40,799 nucleotides of DNA, from contig JAGFIW010000068.1 in assembly GCA_024103195.1 (NCBI GenBank), positions 1-40,799 on the forward strand, written 5' to 3'. Below, in pieces: positions 32,457 through 40,587 of the stretch (its first letter is position 1; each line of letters opens with the position of its first letter). The notes beneath the pieces were generated by a model. That model saw only the letters and a list, made by a program, of their open reading frames with translations, was not told where the DNA came from and did not search any database. The position numbers and the translations under genes are program-made. The DNA is from Saprospiraceae bacterium (GTDB lineage Bacteria > Bacteroidota > Bacteroidia > Chitinophagales > Saprospiraceae).

Positions 32457-33707
32457 CTAAGGATGCGGCAGGGCGGCCAGGATCCTGGCGGTGGCACCCG
32501 ACCGGGCAAGAACGGTTCCCCTCGCTGCCCGCCCGGCCCATTGGCGAGATTCAGGATCCCGCAGCCACGCCAGGCGCTGAGAAAGCAACGCAGGGCCATC
32601 CACGCAAAATCCTCCACCCGCACCGATCAATGCCTCTGCCTCGGGAAACTTGTCGTGGGCAGGCCCGAACAATACCGGCAGACCATAGACAGCCGGTTCC
32701 AGCAAATTGTGCACCGATCGCCCGAAGCCACCACCTACATAAGCCAAATCTGCGAGACGGTAAACACGGTTGAGCATGCCGACGACATCCAGCAACAGGA
32801 TCGCCCCCTCTCCCTCCGCGGGCATTCCCCGCCGGCTGTATCGCACCGCGTTTTCACCCAGCATGCGGTCGTAGCGGTCCAGCCGCTCGGGTTCGGGATC
32901 ATGCGGCACGATGATCCACACCCAGTCCGGCAATACCCGGTCCCGTATGGCCGCGGCAAGGCATTCGACATCCTTGTCCCACACACTCCCGGCCACCATC
33001 ACCCGACGCCCCCGGACGAACGCCTCCAGCCACGGGTCATCCAGCGGCTCGGCCGACAGGGCAAGCACCCTGTCTACGCGCGGATCCCCCGATACAAAGA
33101 CATGTTTTCCTCCTTTGTTGCGGAGCAGGCGTGCACTCTGTTCGTCCTGGACATCCATCCGCCGGGCTTTCAAAAGGATCTCCAGAAACGGGAAAGCCCA
33201 GGCGCGGAATATCCATTGGTCTTCCCGGAAACGGGCTGCGTACAAGTGTATGGGGATCCCTCTCGCCTGCAATTCCCGCCAGCAGGTAAACCAAAAGTCG
33301 TATTTGGTCCAAAGGACGTACGCCGGTCTCACCCTGTCCAGAAAACGGCCCACCGCCCTTCCCTGGTCCGGAGGCAGATACCCGATGGCGTCCGCATGCG
33401 GGAAATCCTTGCGAATCCTGTATCCGGAAGGACTGAAAAAGGTCAGGGTGATCCATGCGTCCGGACGTTCACGGCGGATGGCTTCCAGGACGGGACGGCC
33501 TTGCTCGAATTCACCGAGAGAGGCGCAATGCATCCACAGGCTGTATCTGCCCGGCGGGCAGGCAGAAATGACAACGGATCGCCGCTCCGTCAGGAAACTT
33601 TTCAGTCGGGAAGACACGAGGGCCGCCAATGGAAGCAGATGCCATACCACAGCATTGACTCCCTGATATAGGCCGAACAAGAGCCTGCGGTAAATGTCCT
33701 TCCACAT
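32457..33707 (-). CDS. waaA: 3-deoxy-D-manno-octulosonic acid (Kdo) transferase
   Basis: A 416-residue inner-membrane-anchored glycosyltransferase that links Kdo to lipid A precursor. The N-terminal hydrophobic helix (about 10-32) is followed by WMHCASLGEFEQG with the catalytic E66, the FFSPSGY segment, the AARFREDQW strand, and the C-terminal nucleotide-sugar site GGGFGRSVHNLLEPAVYGLPVLFGP. Length fits the family. The ATG at 33707 is used in place of a TTG that overlaps the upstream gene; 14 bases separate it from that gene's stop. Together with the heptose kinase and MsbA-like gene it forms an LPS-related neighbourhood. Confidence 0.95.
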   Translation of the reverse strand: MWKDIYRRLLFGLYQGVNAVVWHLLPLAALVSSRLKSFLTERRSVVISACPPGRYSLWMHCASLGEFEQGRPVLEAIRRERPDAWITLTFFSPSGYRIRKDFPHADAIGYLPPDQGRAVGRFLDRVRPAYVLWTKYDFWFTCWRELQARGIPIHLYAARFREDQWIFRAWAFPFLEILLKARRMDVQDEQSARLLRNKGGKHVFVSGDPRVDRVLALSAEPLDDPWLEAFVRGRRVMVAGSVWDKDVECLAAAIRDRVLPDWVWIIVPHDPEPERLDRYDRMLGENAVRYSRRGMPAEGEGAILLLDVVGMLNRVYRLADLAYVGGGFGRSVHNLLEPAVYGLPVLFGPAHDKFPEAEALIGAGGGFCVDGPALLSQRLAWLRDPESRQWAGRAARGTVLARSGATARILAALPHP

Positions 33708-33721
33708 AGGGACCCGTAGGA

Positions 33722-34510
33722 TCAATAATAGATGTCGTCGGCCTGCTCGCCTGTGTAGAGTGCGATGGCAATACCGGCCCTCAAACCGATGGTCAGGTCC
33801 ATACGGGACGATCGGTCTGACCGCATGGTCTGGAAATCATAGGAACGTTGGCTACGGGTAAATCCTTCGATCAGGTCGATCCCGGCCATCAGATGGAGCC
33901 TGCGGTTGAGACTGAGGTGCTGATAGCCCACAAACTGGGTCAATGCCCATCCCCCGGTCAGCCGGTCATATCCGGCCGCATATCGTCCTTCGACCTGTGG
34001 CAGGGATTTCATTTCGTCATTGACCCTGACCTTGTGCCGCATGTAGCCGGCACCGGCTGTCAATCGCAAGCCCGACCTGCGGTTGGCCGCCACCAGAGGG
34101 ATGACCACGCCGCCATACACGGAGCCGGTCCACATGCGCTGTTGCAGGAATGCCCTGGAGAGCGCCAGATCCCTGCCAACAATCTCCCCGTTGGGATCCT
34201 CGAGAAAGGCCAGGACATTCTCCTTGACTTTTCCGGCAAATCCGTATTGAAAATCGAGCCCGATCAACCAGTTGCCCGGCCAGGACCACCATTCGAGTTG
34301 CCCGCCCGCCATGAATCCGGGGCCAAACCGGTCGGCCAGATCACCGGCTGCCAATACGCCGGAATAGGTAGCCCGCAGGGAAAAAAGATCCACTTCATTG
34401 ACCGTAGGGGCCGTCTGCCCCACCCCACGGCAGGCAAAGGCAAGCCAACATCCCAGGAAAAACACCCGGCGCAGGCGCCCCTCCTTCGCGCTGAAAAGCA
34501 TCCCTTTCAT
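33722..34510 (-). CDS. Probable outer-membrane beta-barrel protein linked to waaA
   Basis: A 262-residue exported protein with a hydrophobic signal region (about 15-31, ending GVGQ). The remainder alternates polar and aromatic/aliphatic residues in short strands (QLEWWSWPGNWLIGLDFQYGF, SGLRLTAGAGYM, LTQFVGYQHLSL, MDLTIGLRAGIAIALY), as in a small beta-barrel, and ends YTGEQADDIYY. I cannot assign a named family. Proteins like this are common directly upstream of waaA in Bacteroidota, so it may take part in LPS or envelope assembly; that is inferred from position. Confidence 0.75.
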   Translation of the reverse strand: MKGMLFSAKEGRLRRVFFLGCWLAFACRGVGQTAPTVNEVDLFSLRATYSGVLAAGDLADRFGPGFMAGGQLEWWSWPGNWLIGLDFQYGFAGKVKENVLAFLEDPNGEIVGRDLALSRAFLQQRMWTGSVYGGVVIPLVAANRRSGLRLTAGAGYMRHKVRVNDEMKSLPQVEGRYAAGYDRLTGGWALTQFVGYQHLSLNRRLHLMAGIDLIEGFTRSQRSYDFQTMRSDRSSRMDLTIGLRAGIAIALYTGEQADDIYY

Positions 34511-34533
34511 GATCCAAAGATAGGCGGTACGTT

Positions 34534-35580
34534 TCAGGAGGCGGAATCCGGATCCAGCGCCTCGCCACTCCCACCGATCACATTGACCTCCGGGACCAGA
34601 AGTACGCCAAATTTCTGCCTGACATCCCGCCGGATGTCCAGGGCCAGGGCGAGGATTTCCTGTTGGGTGGCTCCGCCGTAGTTGACCAGGACCAGCGCCT
34701 GTTTTTCATGAACACCACAACGGTCCCGCCTGGTCCCTTTCCAGCCCGCCTTCTCGATCAGCCAACCTGCGGGCAATTTGACCTGCCCTTCCCCGGCCGG
34801 GTAATGGGGAATCTCGCCCCATGTTTCGCGCAGGTTGTCCAGCAATGCTGACGGGACGACCGGGTTCTTAAAAAAACTGCCGGCATTGCCGATTTGCCCG
34901 GGGTCCGGAAGTTTGCTTTGCCGGATACGGATGACCGCTTCACATACGTCCCTGATCTCCGGCGACCCGATCCCTGCCGCGGCCAATGCCTTCCGAATGT
35001 CGCCGTAATCGAGTTGCAATTGTGGCCGCCGGGACAACCGGAGCGTCACATTCAGAATGACCCACCGGTCTTTTTCTTCCTGTTTGAAAATGCTGTCCCG
35101 GTAACCAAACCGGCATTCCTCCCTGTCAAAGCACCGGATCTGTCCACTAGACCTCTCTATCGCTTCAAGCTGGTGGAACACCTGGGTCAATTCCACCCCG
35201 TAGGCGCCGATATTCTGGATGGGAGCCGCCCCTACCGTACCGGGAATCAACGCCAGGTTTTCGATGCCCCCCAAACCATAATCAACCGCCCAGGTCACCA
35301 GATCATGCCAGCGCTCACCTCCTCCGGCCTGCACCATCACCTGATCCCCTTCCGTGTGAATGACATTTTTTCCCGGTATGCGGTTGTGCAACACCGTGGC
35401 ATCCAGCTTTTCGGGCAAGAGCAAATTGCTGCCGCCTCCCAGAATGAGGACCGGCCCATCAGCTTCCGCCAACCAACGACGGAGGGTGTCCGCATCCTCA
35501 AACGGGGCATACCCGCGTGCCTGACAATCCAGTCCGAAGGTGTTGAAGGGGCGGAGAGACTCAGGGTGCAGTGGGGACAT
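34534..35580 (-). CDS. murB: UDP-N-acetylenolpyruvoylglucosamine reductase
   Basis: A 348-residue type I MurB, the FAD enzyme that forms UDP-MurNAc for peptidoglycan. Visible elements are the FAD-site GGGSNLL (48-54), GTVGAAPIQNIGAYG (114-128, split in the usual way), R161 in GYRDSIFK, the catalytic S235 in NAGSFFKNP, and E331 in VPEVNVIG. The extra region before the C terminus is that of type I enzymes. The ATG at 35580 is preferred; the longer frame begins with TTG at 35601. It overlaps the upstream membrane gene by 20 bases, which suggests coupling. Confidence 0.96.
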   Translation of the reverse strand: MSPLHPESLRPFNTFGLDCQARGYAPFEDADTLRRWLAEADGPVLILGGGSNLLLPEKLDATVLHNRIPGKNVIHTEGDQVMVQAGGGERWHDLVTWAVDYGLGGIENLALIPGTVGAAPIQNIGAYGVELTQVFHQLEAIERSSGQIRCFDREECRFGYRDSIFKQEEKDRWVILNVTLRLSRRPQLQLDYGDIRKALAAAGIGSPEIRDVCEAVIRIRQSKLPDPGQIGNAGSFFKNPVVPSALLDNLRETWGEIPHYPAGEGQVKLPAGWLIEKAGWKGTRRDRCGVHEKQALVLVNYGGATQQEILALALDIRRDVRQKFGVLLVPEVNVIGGSGEALDPDSAS

Positions 35581-36058
35581 GTCGGGTATATTGAAGGCCA
35601 AGCCATCCGGTCACCCGGGTCCACAGGATGGAATCGCCGGGTTGGGTCGCCTCTGCCGGCGTAACGGAGGGCCAACGTCGCCGAACGACCCGGTCCCCGT
35701 CCCAGAGGAACAGATACAAATGGCCGTGGTTGCCCTCCTGAAAGCGTTCGAAGATTTCTACCCGGTCCATCCGCAAATCCCGGTCATGTTGTCGGTTGAG
35801 CCATAGCGTCAATGAAGCGGCCGGCAGCAGGAGGAAAAAGCCGGTGAGGCCTGAAATATATACCAGATCCCGCTGCCGGTTCCACCAGCGCCGGGCGAGA
35901 AGCGTGGCCAATCCCGTCATGACCGCCCACACCAAAAGCGCCGGGACGACGAGCGAAGCAGGCTTTTCCAATTCAGGCATCCACATCACCAGACCTGCCA
36001 CCCCTCCCACCAGAAGAATCATCAGCAAGGCGCCACCGGTCCTGACCAAAATATTCAT
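35561..36058 (-). CDS. Small membrane protein between msbA-like gene and murB
   Basis: A 165-residue protein with three hydrophobic segments (about 7-28, 36-55 and 69-87) and a soluble C-terminal part with the run HGHLYLFLWDGDRVVRRRWP. I recognise no family. Its ATG overlaps the ABC transporter stop (ATGA), and its end overlaps murB by 20 bases, so it is translated with both. A role in envelope synthesis is likely from position only. Confidence 0.7.
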   Translation of the reverse strand: MNILVRTGGALLMILLVGGVAGLVMWMPELEKPASLVVPALLVWAVMTGLATLLARRWWNRQRDLVYISGLTGFFLLLPAASLTLWLNRQHDRDLRMDRVEIFERFQEGNHGHLYLFLWDGDRVVRRRWPSVTPAEATQPGDSILWTRVTGWLGLQYTRHVPTAP

Positions 36059-37866
36059 TCGGCCAGATCAAATTGAAGCCGGGCCATCCGGCTGTAATGC
36101 CCCTCTGGCAGGCGAATCAGTTCTTCATGCGTGCCCGATTCGACAATCCTGCCCTGGTCGAGCACATAGATACAATCCACGTGGCGGATGGTCGCCAGTC
36201 GATGTGCGATAATGACAGCGGTGCGCCCCTCCATCAGGTTGTCCAGCGCCTCCTGTACGATGCGTTCCGAATCGGCGTCCAGCGAAGAGGTGGCCTCGTC
36301 CAGGATAAGGATCGCCGGATCCCGGAGAACGGCCCTGGCGATGGCCACGCGTTGCCGTTGCCCTCCGGACAGCCGGATGCCCCGCTCGCCGACCACGGTA
36401 TCCAGCCCCTCCGGAAATTGCCGGATGAAGGAGAGGGCATTGGCCCGTTCAGCCGCTTCAAGCACTTCCTCTTCCGTGGCGCTGGTCCGGCCATAGCGAA
36501 TGTTTTCCCGGATCGTTCCGCCGAACAGCATGACCTCCTGGGGGACAATGGCAAAGTGGCTGCGATGCTCAGGCAAGGACACCTCCCGGATGTCCCGGCC
36601 GTCAATCAGAATCTGACCTGACTGGGGTGTGTACAGGCGAAGCAGCAGTTGGACAATGGTCGATTTGCCGGCTCCCGATGTACCAACCAGGGCCACTTTG
36701 TGACCGGCCGGTACATCCAGATGGATGCCCCTCAGGACAGGCACATCCGGCCTGCCCGGATAGGCAAAAGCCACCTGCCGGAAAGCAATTTCACCCCGAA
36801 TGGCTGCTACAGGTACGGGAGGAGGATCGGCGGATACCTCTCCGGGCAGATCCAGAATATCCATGATCCGCTCCGAAGCCCCAATGGCTCTGACCAGTTG
36901 GGTGTAAAGATCCGCCAGCCCTCCCATGGACCCCCCTATGATGGCGGTTATGGCAATGAAGGTGACCAGATCCCCGGGTGACATCCTGCCCTCCTGCACC
37001 ATCGTGGCCCCTTCCCACAAAACAAAAAAGATCACCCCGAACAAAATGGCGATGATGAACGCCACGAAGAATGACCGGTGCCATCCGAGCCTCATGGCGG
37101 CCCGTACGGCCATTCGGTTGGCCTGCTTGTAACGGAGTGTCTCAAACCACTCGTTGGTGAAGGTTTTGACAACCTGGATGGTCTGCAATGTCTCGTCCAC
37201 GATGACCTGTGAGCTGGCCAGTTCATCCTGTCTTTGGCGGGACAACTTCCGGATATTCCTTCCCATAAAAAGCGCCAGCAGGACGATGACCGGAAAAGTC
37301 GCAAACATGAGAAGCGAAAGATCCGGCGTCTTGTAAAGCAAATAGGTGATACCGGTGACCAGGACGATGATCTGCCGGAGAAATTCGGCAGACGTAATAC
37401 TCAGGGCATCCTGGAGATGTTGTACATCCCCTGATGTACGGCTGGTCAACTCTCCCACGCGGTGTTCCTCGAAAAATGTGACCGGCAAGGTGATGAGTTT
37501 GCGATACAGGGCCTCACGGATATCGGCCATGGAGCGCTCACTCAGATGGGTAAACAGGAGAACCCTGGTAAAAGAAACCAGACTCTGGACACCCAGGATG
37601 GTCAGTAGACCGAGACCGATCTGCCGGAGGGTTAGTCCGTACTCTCCCTTGCCGGTAGCCACGTTGATGATTTCGCCGGAGGCAATGGGGAATACCATGA
37701 ACACCAGGCTGGAAAGCGCAAGGAGGGCCATACCGCCCAGGAAGGCGAGCCGGTAGGGGCGCAGGAAGGCAAATAACCGCCGGCTTTTTTTCAGGGCATC
37801 CCGCGAAATACGGGATGTTGCCTCCTCCTTGTCGTCCTGTGCCGACCGTCCGAATCTGCGGGCCAT
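36055..37866 (-). CDS. ABC exporter, fused permease and ATPase (MsbA/lipid-flippase type)
   Basis: A 603-residue half-transporter with six TM segments in about residues 30-330 and a C-terminal ATPase. Walker A GTSGAGKST is at 395-403, the Q-loop in VPQEVMLFGGTI, signature LSGGQRQR at 499-506, Walker B ILILDEATSSLD near 520-531, and the H-loop in IIAHRLATI. Relatives flip lipid A-core or export lipids and drugs; the LPS genes close by favour lipid A, but this is not certain. The ATG at 37866 is used, not an upstream frame start at 37905, since a near-perfect box (CATCTTTG, 37883-37890) lies between them. Confidence 0.93.
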   Translation of the reverse strand: MARRFGRSAQDDKEEATSRISRDALKKSRRLFAFLRPYRLAFLGGMALLALSSLVFMVFPIASGEIINVATGKGEYGLTLRQIGLGLLTILGVQSLVSFTRVLLFTHLSERSMADIREALYRKLITLPVTFFEEHRVGELTSRTSGDVQHLQDALSITSAEFLRQIIVLVTGITYLLYKTPDLSLLMFATFPVIVLLALFMGRNIRKLSRQRQDELASSQVIVDETLQTIQVVKTFTNEWFETLRYKQANRMAVRAAMRLGWHRSFFVAFIIAILFGVIFFVLWEGATMVQEGRMSPGDLVTFIAITAIIGGSMGGLADLYTQLVRAIGASERIMDILDLPGEVSADPPPVPVAAIRGEIAFRQVAFAYPGRPDVPVLRGIHLDVPAGHKVALVGTSGAGKSTIVQLLLRLYTPQSGQILIDGRDIREVSLPEHRSHFAIVPQEVMLFGGTIRENIRYGRTSATEEEVLEAAERANALSFIRQFPEGLDTVVGERGIRLSGGQRQRVAIARAVLRDPAILILDEATSSLDADSERIVQEALDNLMEGRTAVIIAHRLATIRHVDCIYVLDQGRIVESGTHEELIRLPEGHYSRMARLQFDLAE

Positions 37867-37984
37867 AATGTGTTTGGGAATACAAAGATGCCAATTCCTT
37901 CGCACCGGAGCGGTCCGGCCCTTCCGCTTTACCCGCCAGGCATGACATCCGTTAACATATCGTTTGACAAGAAACCGGCATATC

Positions 37985-38017
37985 TTGAAGACGGATGGCG
38001 TTGTATGTTTATCTTTG
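37985..38017 (+). promoter_or_regulatory. Full Bacteroidota promoter of the small lipoprotein gene
   Basis: TTG at 37985-37987, 22 bases of spacer, then a perfect TATCTTTG at 38010-38017. This matches the known TTG-N17-23-TAnnTTTG layout. It leaves a leader of about 30 bases, A/T-rich, before the ATG at 38054. A GTTAAC palindrome lies at 37951-37956, just upstream. Confidence 0.7.
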
Positions 38018-38053
38018 TCAAGCTATTCTTCATTATTCAAAACTCAAAGCACA

Positions 38054-38260
38054 ATGAAAAAGCAATTGCTGACCTTTGGGATCCTTTTCGGATTCGTGAT
38101 GTTCCTGGCCGCTTGCGGCAACGCTGAGCAGACCGACGCTGCTACCGAGGCGGAAGCCACCGAGCAGATGGAAGAAGCACCGGCTCCTGCTCCCGAGCAG
38201 GCTCCGGCTGATGCCCAAAGCACGGAAACTCAGGAAGAAGCCGGTACGGAAGTCCAGTAA
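38054..38260 (+). CDS. Small acidic lipoprotein
   Basis: A 68-residue lipoprotein with a signal peptide and lipobox LAAC (C21). The mature part is a low-complexity string of Glu, Ala, Pro, Thr and Gln without a fold, so it may be a surface spacer or a decoy-like envelope peptide. The start at 38054 is chosen for the lysine-rich signal start and the strong upstream promoter; an open frame extends to 37964 through that promoter. A terminator follows 24 bases after the stop, so it is a single-gene unit. Confidence 0.82.
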   Translation: MKKQLLTFGILFGFVMFLAACGNAEQTDAATEAEATEQMEEAPAPAPEQAPADAQSTETQEEAGTEVQ

Positions 38261-38284
38261 TCCGATTCGGTTCTTTCAACGCAT

Positions 38285-38315
38285 AAAAGGCCTTCCCCCG
38301 GGAAGGCCTTTTGCT
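38285..38315 (+). terminator. Terminator of the small lipoprotein gene
   Basis: A 13-base inverted repeat, AAAAGGCCTTCCC (38285-38297) and GGGAAGGCCTTTT (38300-38312), continuing into GCTTTT. The flanking A-run on the left also makes it suitable for the opposite direction. Confidence 0.85.
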
Positions 38316-38368
38316 TTTCCATCGGTCCCTTGCCCGGCTTAGAAAGGAAATACCAGGGCACCGGACAC

Positions 38369-38408
38369 AAAAAAAGAACTCCTCGCCCCTGGCAGGGACG
38401 GGGAGTTC
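38369..38408 (-). terminator. Terminator of the DUF177-rpmF operon
   Basis: An imperfect stem, GAACTCC (38376-38382) with GGAGTTC (38402-38408) and inner pairs CGCCCCT/AGGGACGG, followed on the minus strand by seven T (38369-38375). It lies 26 bases after the rpmF stop codon. Confidence 0.85.
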
Positions 38409-38433
38409 CGCAATTCCATAGTAAGGCGACGGA

Positions 38434-38631
38434 TCAGGCCTCCAGCACCTCCGCCGCAGGTATCACGACCTGACCGCGGTAGTACATGGCGCCTTCATGC
38501 CAGTAGGCATGATGAAACATATGGGCTTCGCCGGTTGTCCGGCAGATGGCAATCTGTGGCGTGGCAGCCGCAAGATGCGTACGGCGCTTCCGCTTTCTTT
38601 GCTTGGAACCCCGTGACTTGGGATGTGCCAT
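38434..38631 (-). CDS. rpmF: 50S ribosomal protein L32
   Basis: A 65-residue basic ribosomal protein. The start MAHPKSRGSKQRKRKRRTH is the family's N terminus, and the C-terminal AYWHEGAMYYRGQVVI is typical of Bacteroidota L32. A single cysteine (C30) is left in the region where some bacteria carry a zinc ribbon. The gene starts one base after the DUF177 stop, the standard yceD-rpmF arrangement. Confidence 0.97.
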   Translation of the reverse strand: MAHPKSRGSKQRKRKRRTHLAAATPQIAICRTTGEAHMFHHAYWHEGAMYYRGQVVIPAAEVLEA

Positions 38632-38632
38632 A

Positions 38633-39169
38633 TCAATTCGAGTTTATTTGCGATTTCAAATCCTGAAACGGAAGGTCCCCACCCTCAGGACGGGAATCTC
38701 CCTCATTCTTCATACGATGGAGATATTCCAACACCTCCATATTACAGGGGCGCGGCACATCATCCTCGCAATCATACACCCTTCTGACCGGCAGGGACAG
38801 CAGGGCGCTTTCATAAATGTACCGGGCTACATTCAGCTCGGTCATATCGGGCGGAAGAACAACCACTTCGTCGTCTTCCTGGAATTCAGGTCCGTACTTG
38901 ACCACCAGATCCCACTCCCCCGTAACCGGAAGGAGGATATCTGCCGTACAACGATCACAGATCGTGGCCAGTCTTCCCGTCCATGCAAAATGGACCAGCG
39001 CCATATCCGGACGTTTGTCCAGCGTCACCGTCACTTCCAGATTCCCTCCGCCTACCGGGCAATCCGGAAACCGGGCGAAGAAGTCATTGTCACACAACAG
39101 GACAAAAACGGTCAATCCGGTTTTGCTTCCCGCTATCGGAATCGAAAAGGGGAGGAAGACCCGGTCCAT
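38633..39169 (-). CDS. DUF177 (YceD) family protein, large ribosomal-subunit RNA accumulation
   Basis: A 178-residue protein of the DUF177/YceD family, which is linked to accumulation of 23S rRNA and is usually encoded directly before rpmF, as here. The family motif CDRCTADI lies near the middle, and a C-terminal CEDDVPRPCNMEVLEYL segment is typical of Bacteroidota members. The ATG at 39169 is selected because a full promoter (TTG-N20-TACCTTTG) sits at 39199-39229, inside the longer reading frame that begins at 39229. Confidence 0.9.
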   Translation of the reverse strand: MDRVFLPFSIPIAGSKTGLTVFVLLCDNDFFARFPDCPVGGGNLEVTVTLDKRPDMALVHFAWTGRLATICDRCTADILLPVTGEWDLVVKYGPEFQEDDEVVVLPPDMTELNVARYIYESALLSLPVRRVYDCEDDVPRPCNMEVLEYLHRMKNEGDSRPEGGDLPFQDLKSQINSN

Positions 39170-39198
39170 GCGCAAAGAACTTTTTCCTGAAGCGGACG

Positions 39199-39229
39199 CA
39201 AAGGTATGTCTTTCTCCATTAAATCCCAA
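39199..39229 (-). promoter_or_regulatory. Full Bacteroidota promoter of the DUF177-rpmF operon
   Basis: On the minus strand: TTG (39227-39229), 20 bases, then a perfect TACCTTTG (39199-39206). The leader to the ATG at 39169 is about 25 bases. It decides the start codon of the DUF177 gene. Confidence 0.75.
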
Positions 39230-39240
39230 GCATTCGCGAA

Positions 39241-39277
39241 AAGAAAGCGACCCGGATAGCTGTCCGGGCCGCTTCTT
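39241..39277 (-). terminator. Terminator of the redoxin operon
   Basis: A long stem of AAGAAAGCG-CCCGGA (39241-39256) and TCCGGG-CGCTTCTT (39263-39277) with an internal mismatch. Read on the minus strand it ends in CTTTCTTTT. It lies 50 bases after the redoxin stop and just before the DUF177 promoter. Confidence 0.7.
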
Positions 39278-39326
39278 CCAATGAAAAACAATTGCCAGTA
39301 ACTCTTGGTCGTAAGTAGATTCCGCT

Positions 39327-39932
39327 TTACCCTTTACGCACCTTGATCGTGCAGCCGGTAGCCTTGGTCAATGCAGGGTCGGGCGTCTCTCCTTTTTGCA
39401 GGGCGCGGATGGCATTGGCCACAAATGGCTCCTGAACGGATGCCGCATCACTGAAGTTGTCATCGATCGCTCCAATGTACCGCACGACGCGATCCTTGTC
39501 CAGAAGGAAGACGTGAGGCGTGCGGGTAGCACCGTACTGCGGGAATACTTTTTGCCCTTCATCCATCAGGTAAGGGAAATTGAATCTCTTTTCACGGGCA
39601 CGCGTGGTCATTGCCGCAAAGCTGTCTTCCGGTTGCACGGACGGATCGTTGGGATTGATGGCAATAACCGGATAACCCTGTGGCCCGTATGTGGCCTGTA
39701 GTTCAATGATCCGATCCTCATAGGCCACCGAGAAAGGGCAGTGATTGCAGGTGAATATGACAATGTAGCCCTTGACCCCTTTGAAATCGGCCAGGCTCAC
39801 CATTTTGCCGTCCACATTTTTCAGACGGAAATCGGGAGCGGTATCCCCGATCTGCAGACCGGGCCCGGTGGTGGCCCAACCTGCCGTGAGCAACGACAAG
39901 GCAAACAAAGAGAAGAAAATCCGTTTTTTCAT
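39327..39932 (-). CDS. Exported thioredoxin-fold redoxin (AhpC/TSA-like)
   Basis: A 201-residue exported protein with signal peptide MKKRIFFSLFALSLLTAGWA and a peroxiredoxin/TlpA-type domain: IGDTAPDFRLKNVDGK, VIFTCNHCPFS with C62-x-x-C65, and a cis-proline strand GATRTPHVFLLD. The sequence around the cysteines (TCNHCPF) is that of the thioredoxin family proteins often found in Bacteroidota and cyanobacteria, without a known substrate. C194 near the C terminus could form a second disulfide. It lies nine bases after a TlpA-like gene and is probably in one transcript with it. Confidence 0.9.
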   Translation of the reverse strand: MKKRIFFSLFALSLLTAGWATTGPGLQIGDTAPDFRLKNVDGKMVSLADFKGVKGYIVIFTCNHCPFSVAYEDRIIELQATYGPQGYPVIAINPNDPSVQPEDSFAAMTTRAREKRFNFPYLMDEGQKVFPQYGATRTPHVFLLDKDRVVRYIGAIDDNFSDAASVQEPFVANAIRALQKGETPDPALTKATGCTIKVRKG

Positions 39933-39941
39933 GACGCAGGA

Positions 39942-40445
39942 TTAAGGTTTGATGTTGACAATGGGTTGAATCCAATCCAGCAGGGAGGCCAGATCTTCAA
40001 ACTCCGTTTCCACAAGACGGGATTGGTGTCCCTGACGAATCCATGTAGCAGGTATGGCCCCTGACCACCCGGCATCGACCCGGGGTATCCAGATATGGCT
40101 CTTTGTGTCGGTAAGGGCCAAAACCTCCGCCTCAATCTGGCGGGATTTCAGAAAATCCGTCAACCGGCCGGCCACATCTTTTTTCATGTCCAGGCTGACG
40201 AGGATGACCTTGACCGGCATGTCGCGGGTCAGTTCGTGCAGCTGCTGGAAATAAGGCATCTCCCGCAGGCAAGGCTGGCACCAGGTTGCCCAAAAAGTGA
40301 TGATATGGGTCGTATCCCCCTGGGGTTCAAGATGCGGGGCCAGATCCTCAAACCGGTCGAATACCGGTATGACGGAAGGCGACTCCTGCCCCATCAGGCA
40401 GGATGCACGTACCCCAAGCAGGAGAAGGAAAATCCCTGTCTTCAT
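39942..40445 (-). CDS. TlpA-family thiol-disulfide oxidoreductase
   Basis: A 167-residue periplasmic thioredoxin-fold protein. After a signal peptide (MKTGIFLLLLGVRASCLMGQ) comes the active site FWATWCQPCLREMPYF with C56-QP-C59 and the cis-proline strand GAIPATWI. Such proteins reduce or exchange disulfides in exported proteins, often cytochrome c partners. The ATG at 40445 is selected as the start of the signal peptide. The redoxin follows at nine bases. Confidence 0.93.
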   Translation of the reverse strand: MKTGIFLLLLGVRASCLMGQESPSVIPVFDRFEDLAPHLEPQGDTTHIITFWATWCQPCLREMPYFQQLHELTRDMPVKVILVSLDMKKDVAGRLTDFLKSRQIEAEVLALTDTKSHIWIPRVDAGWSGAIPATWIRQGHQSRLVETEFEDLASLLDWIQPIVNIKP

Positions 40446-40587
40446 GTGGGTAAAACCATACAGGTCGGGGATAGTTGCCATGATCAAAGAACAAAGTACG
40501 CCCATTCCGGGGGGCTGATCCCGGCCGGATCGCTTAAACTTGTGTTAAAATGACCGGCATCCCCGGGTTGCCGTCGTTTCCTGCTCC

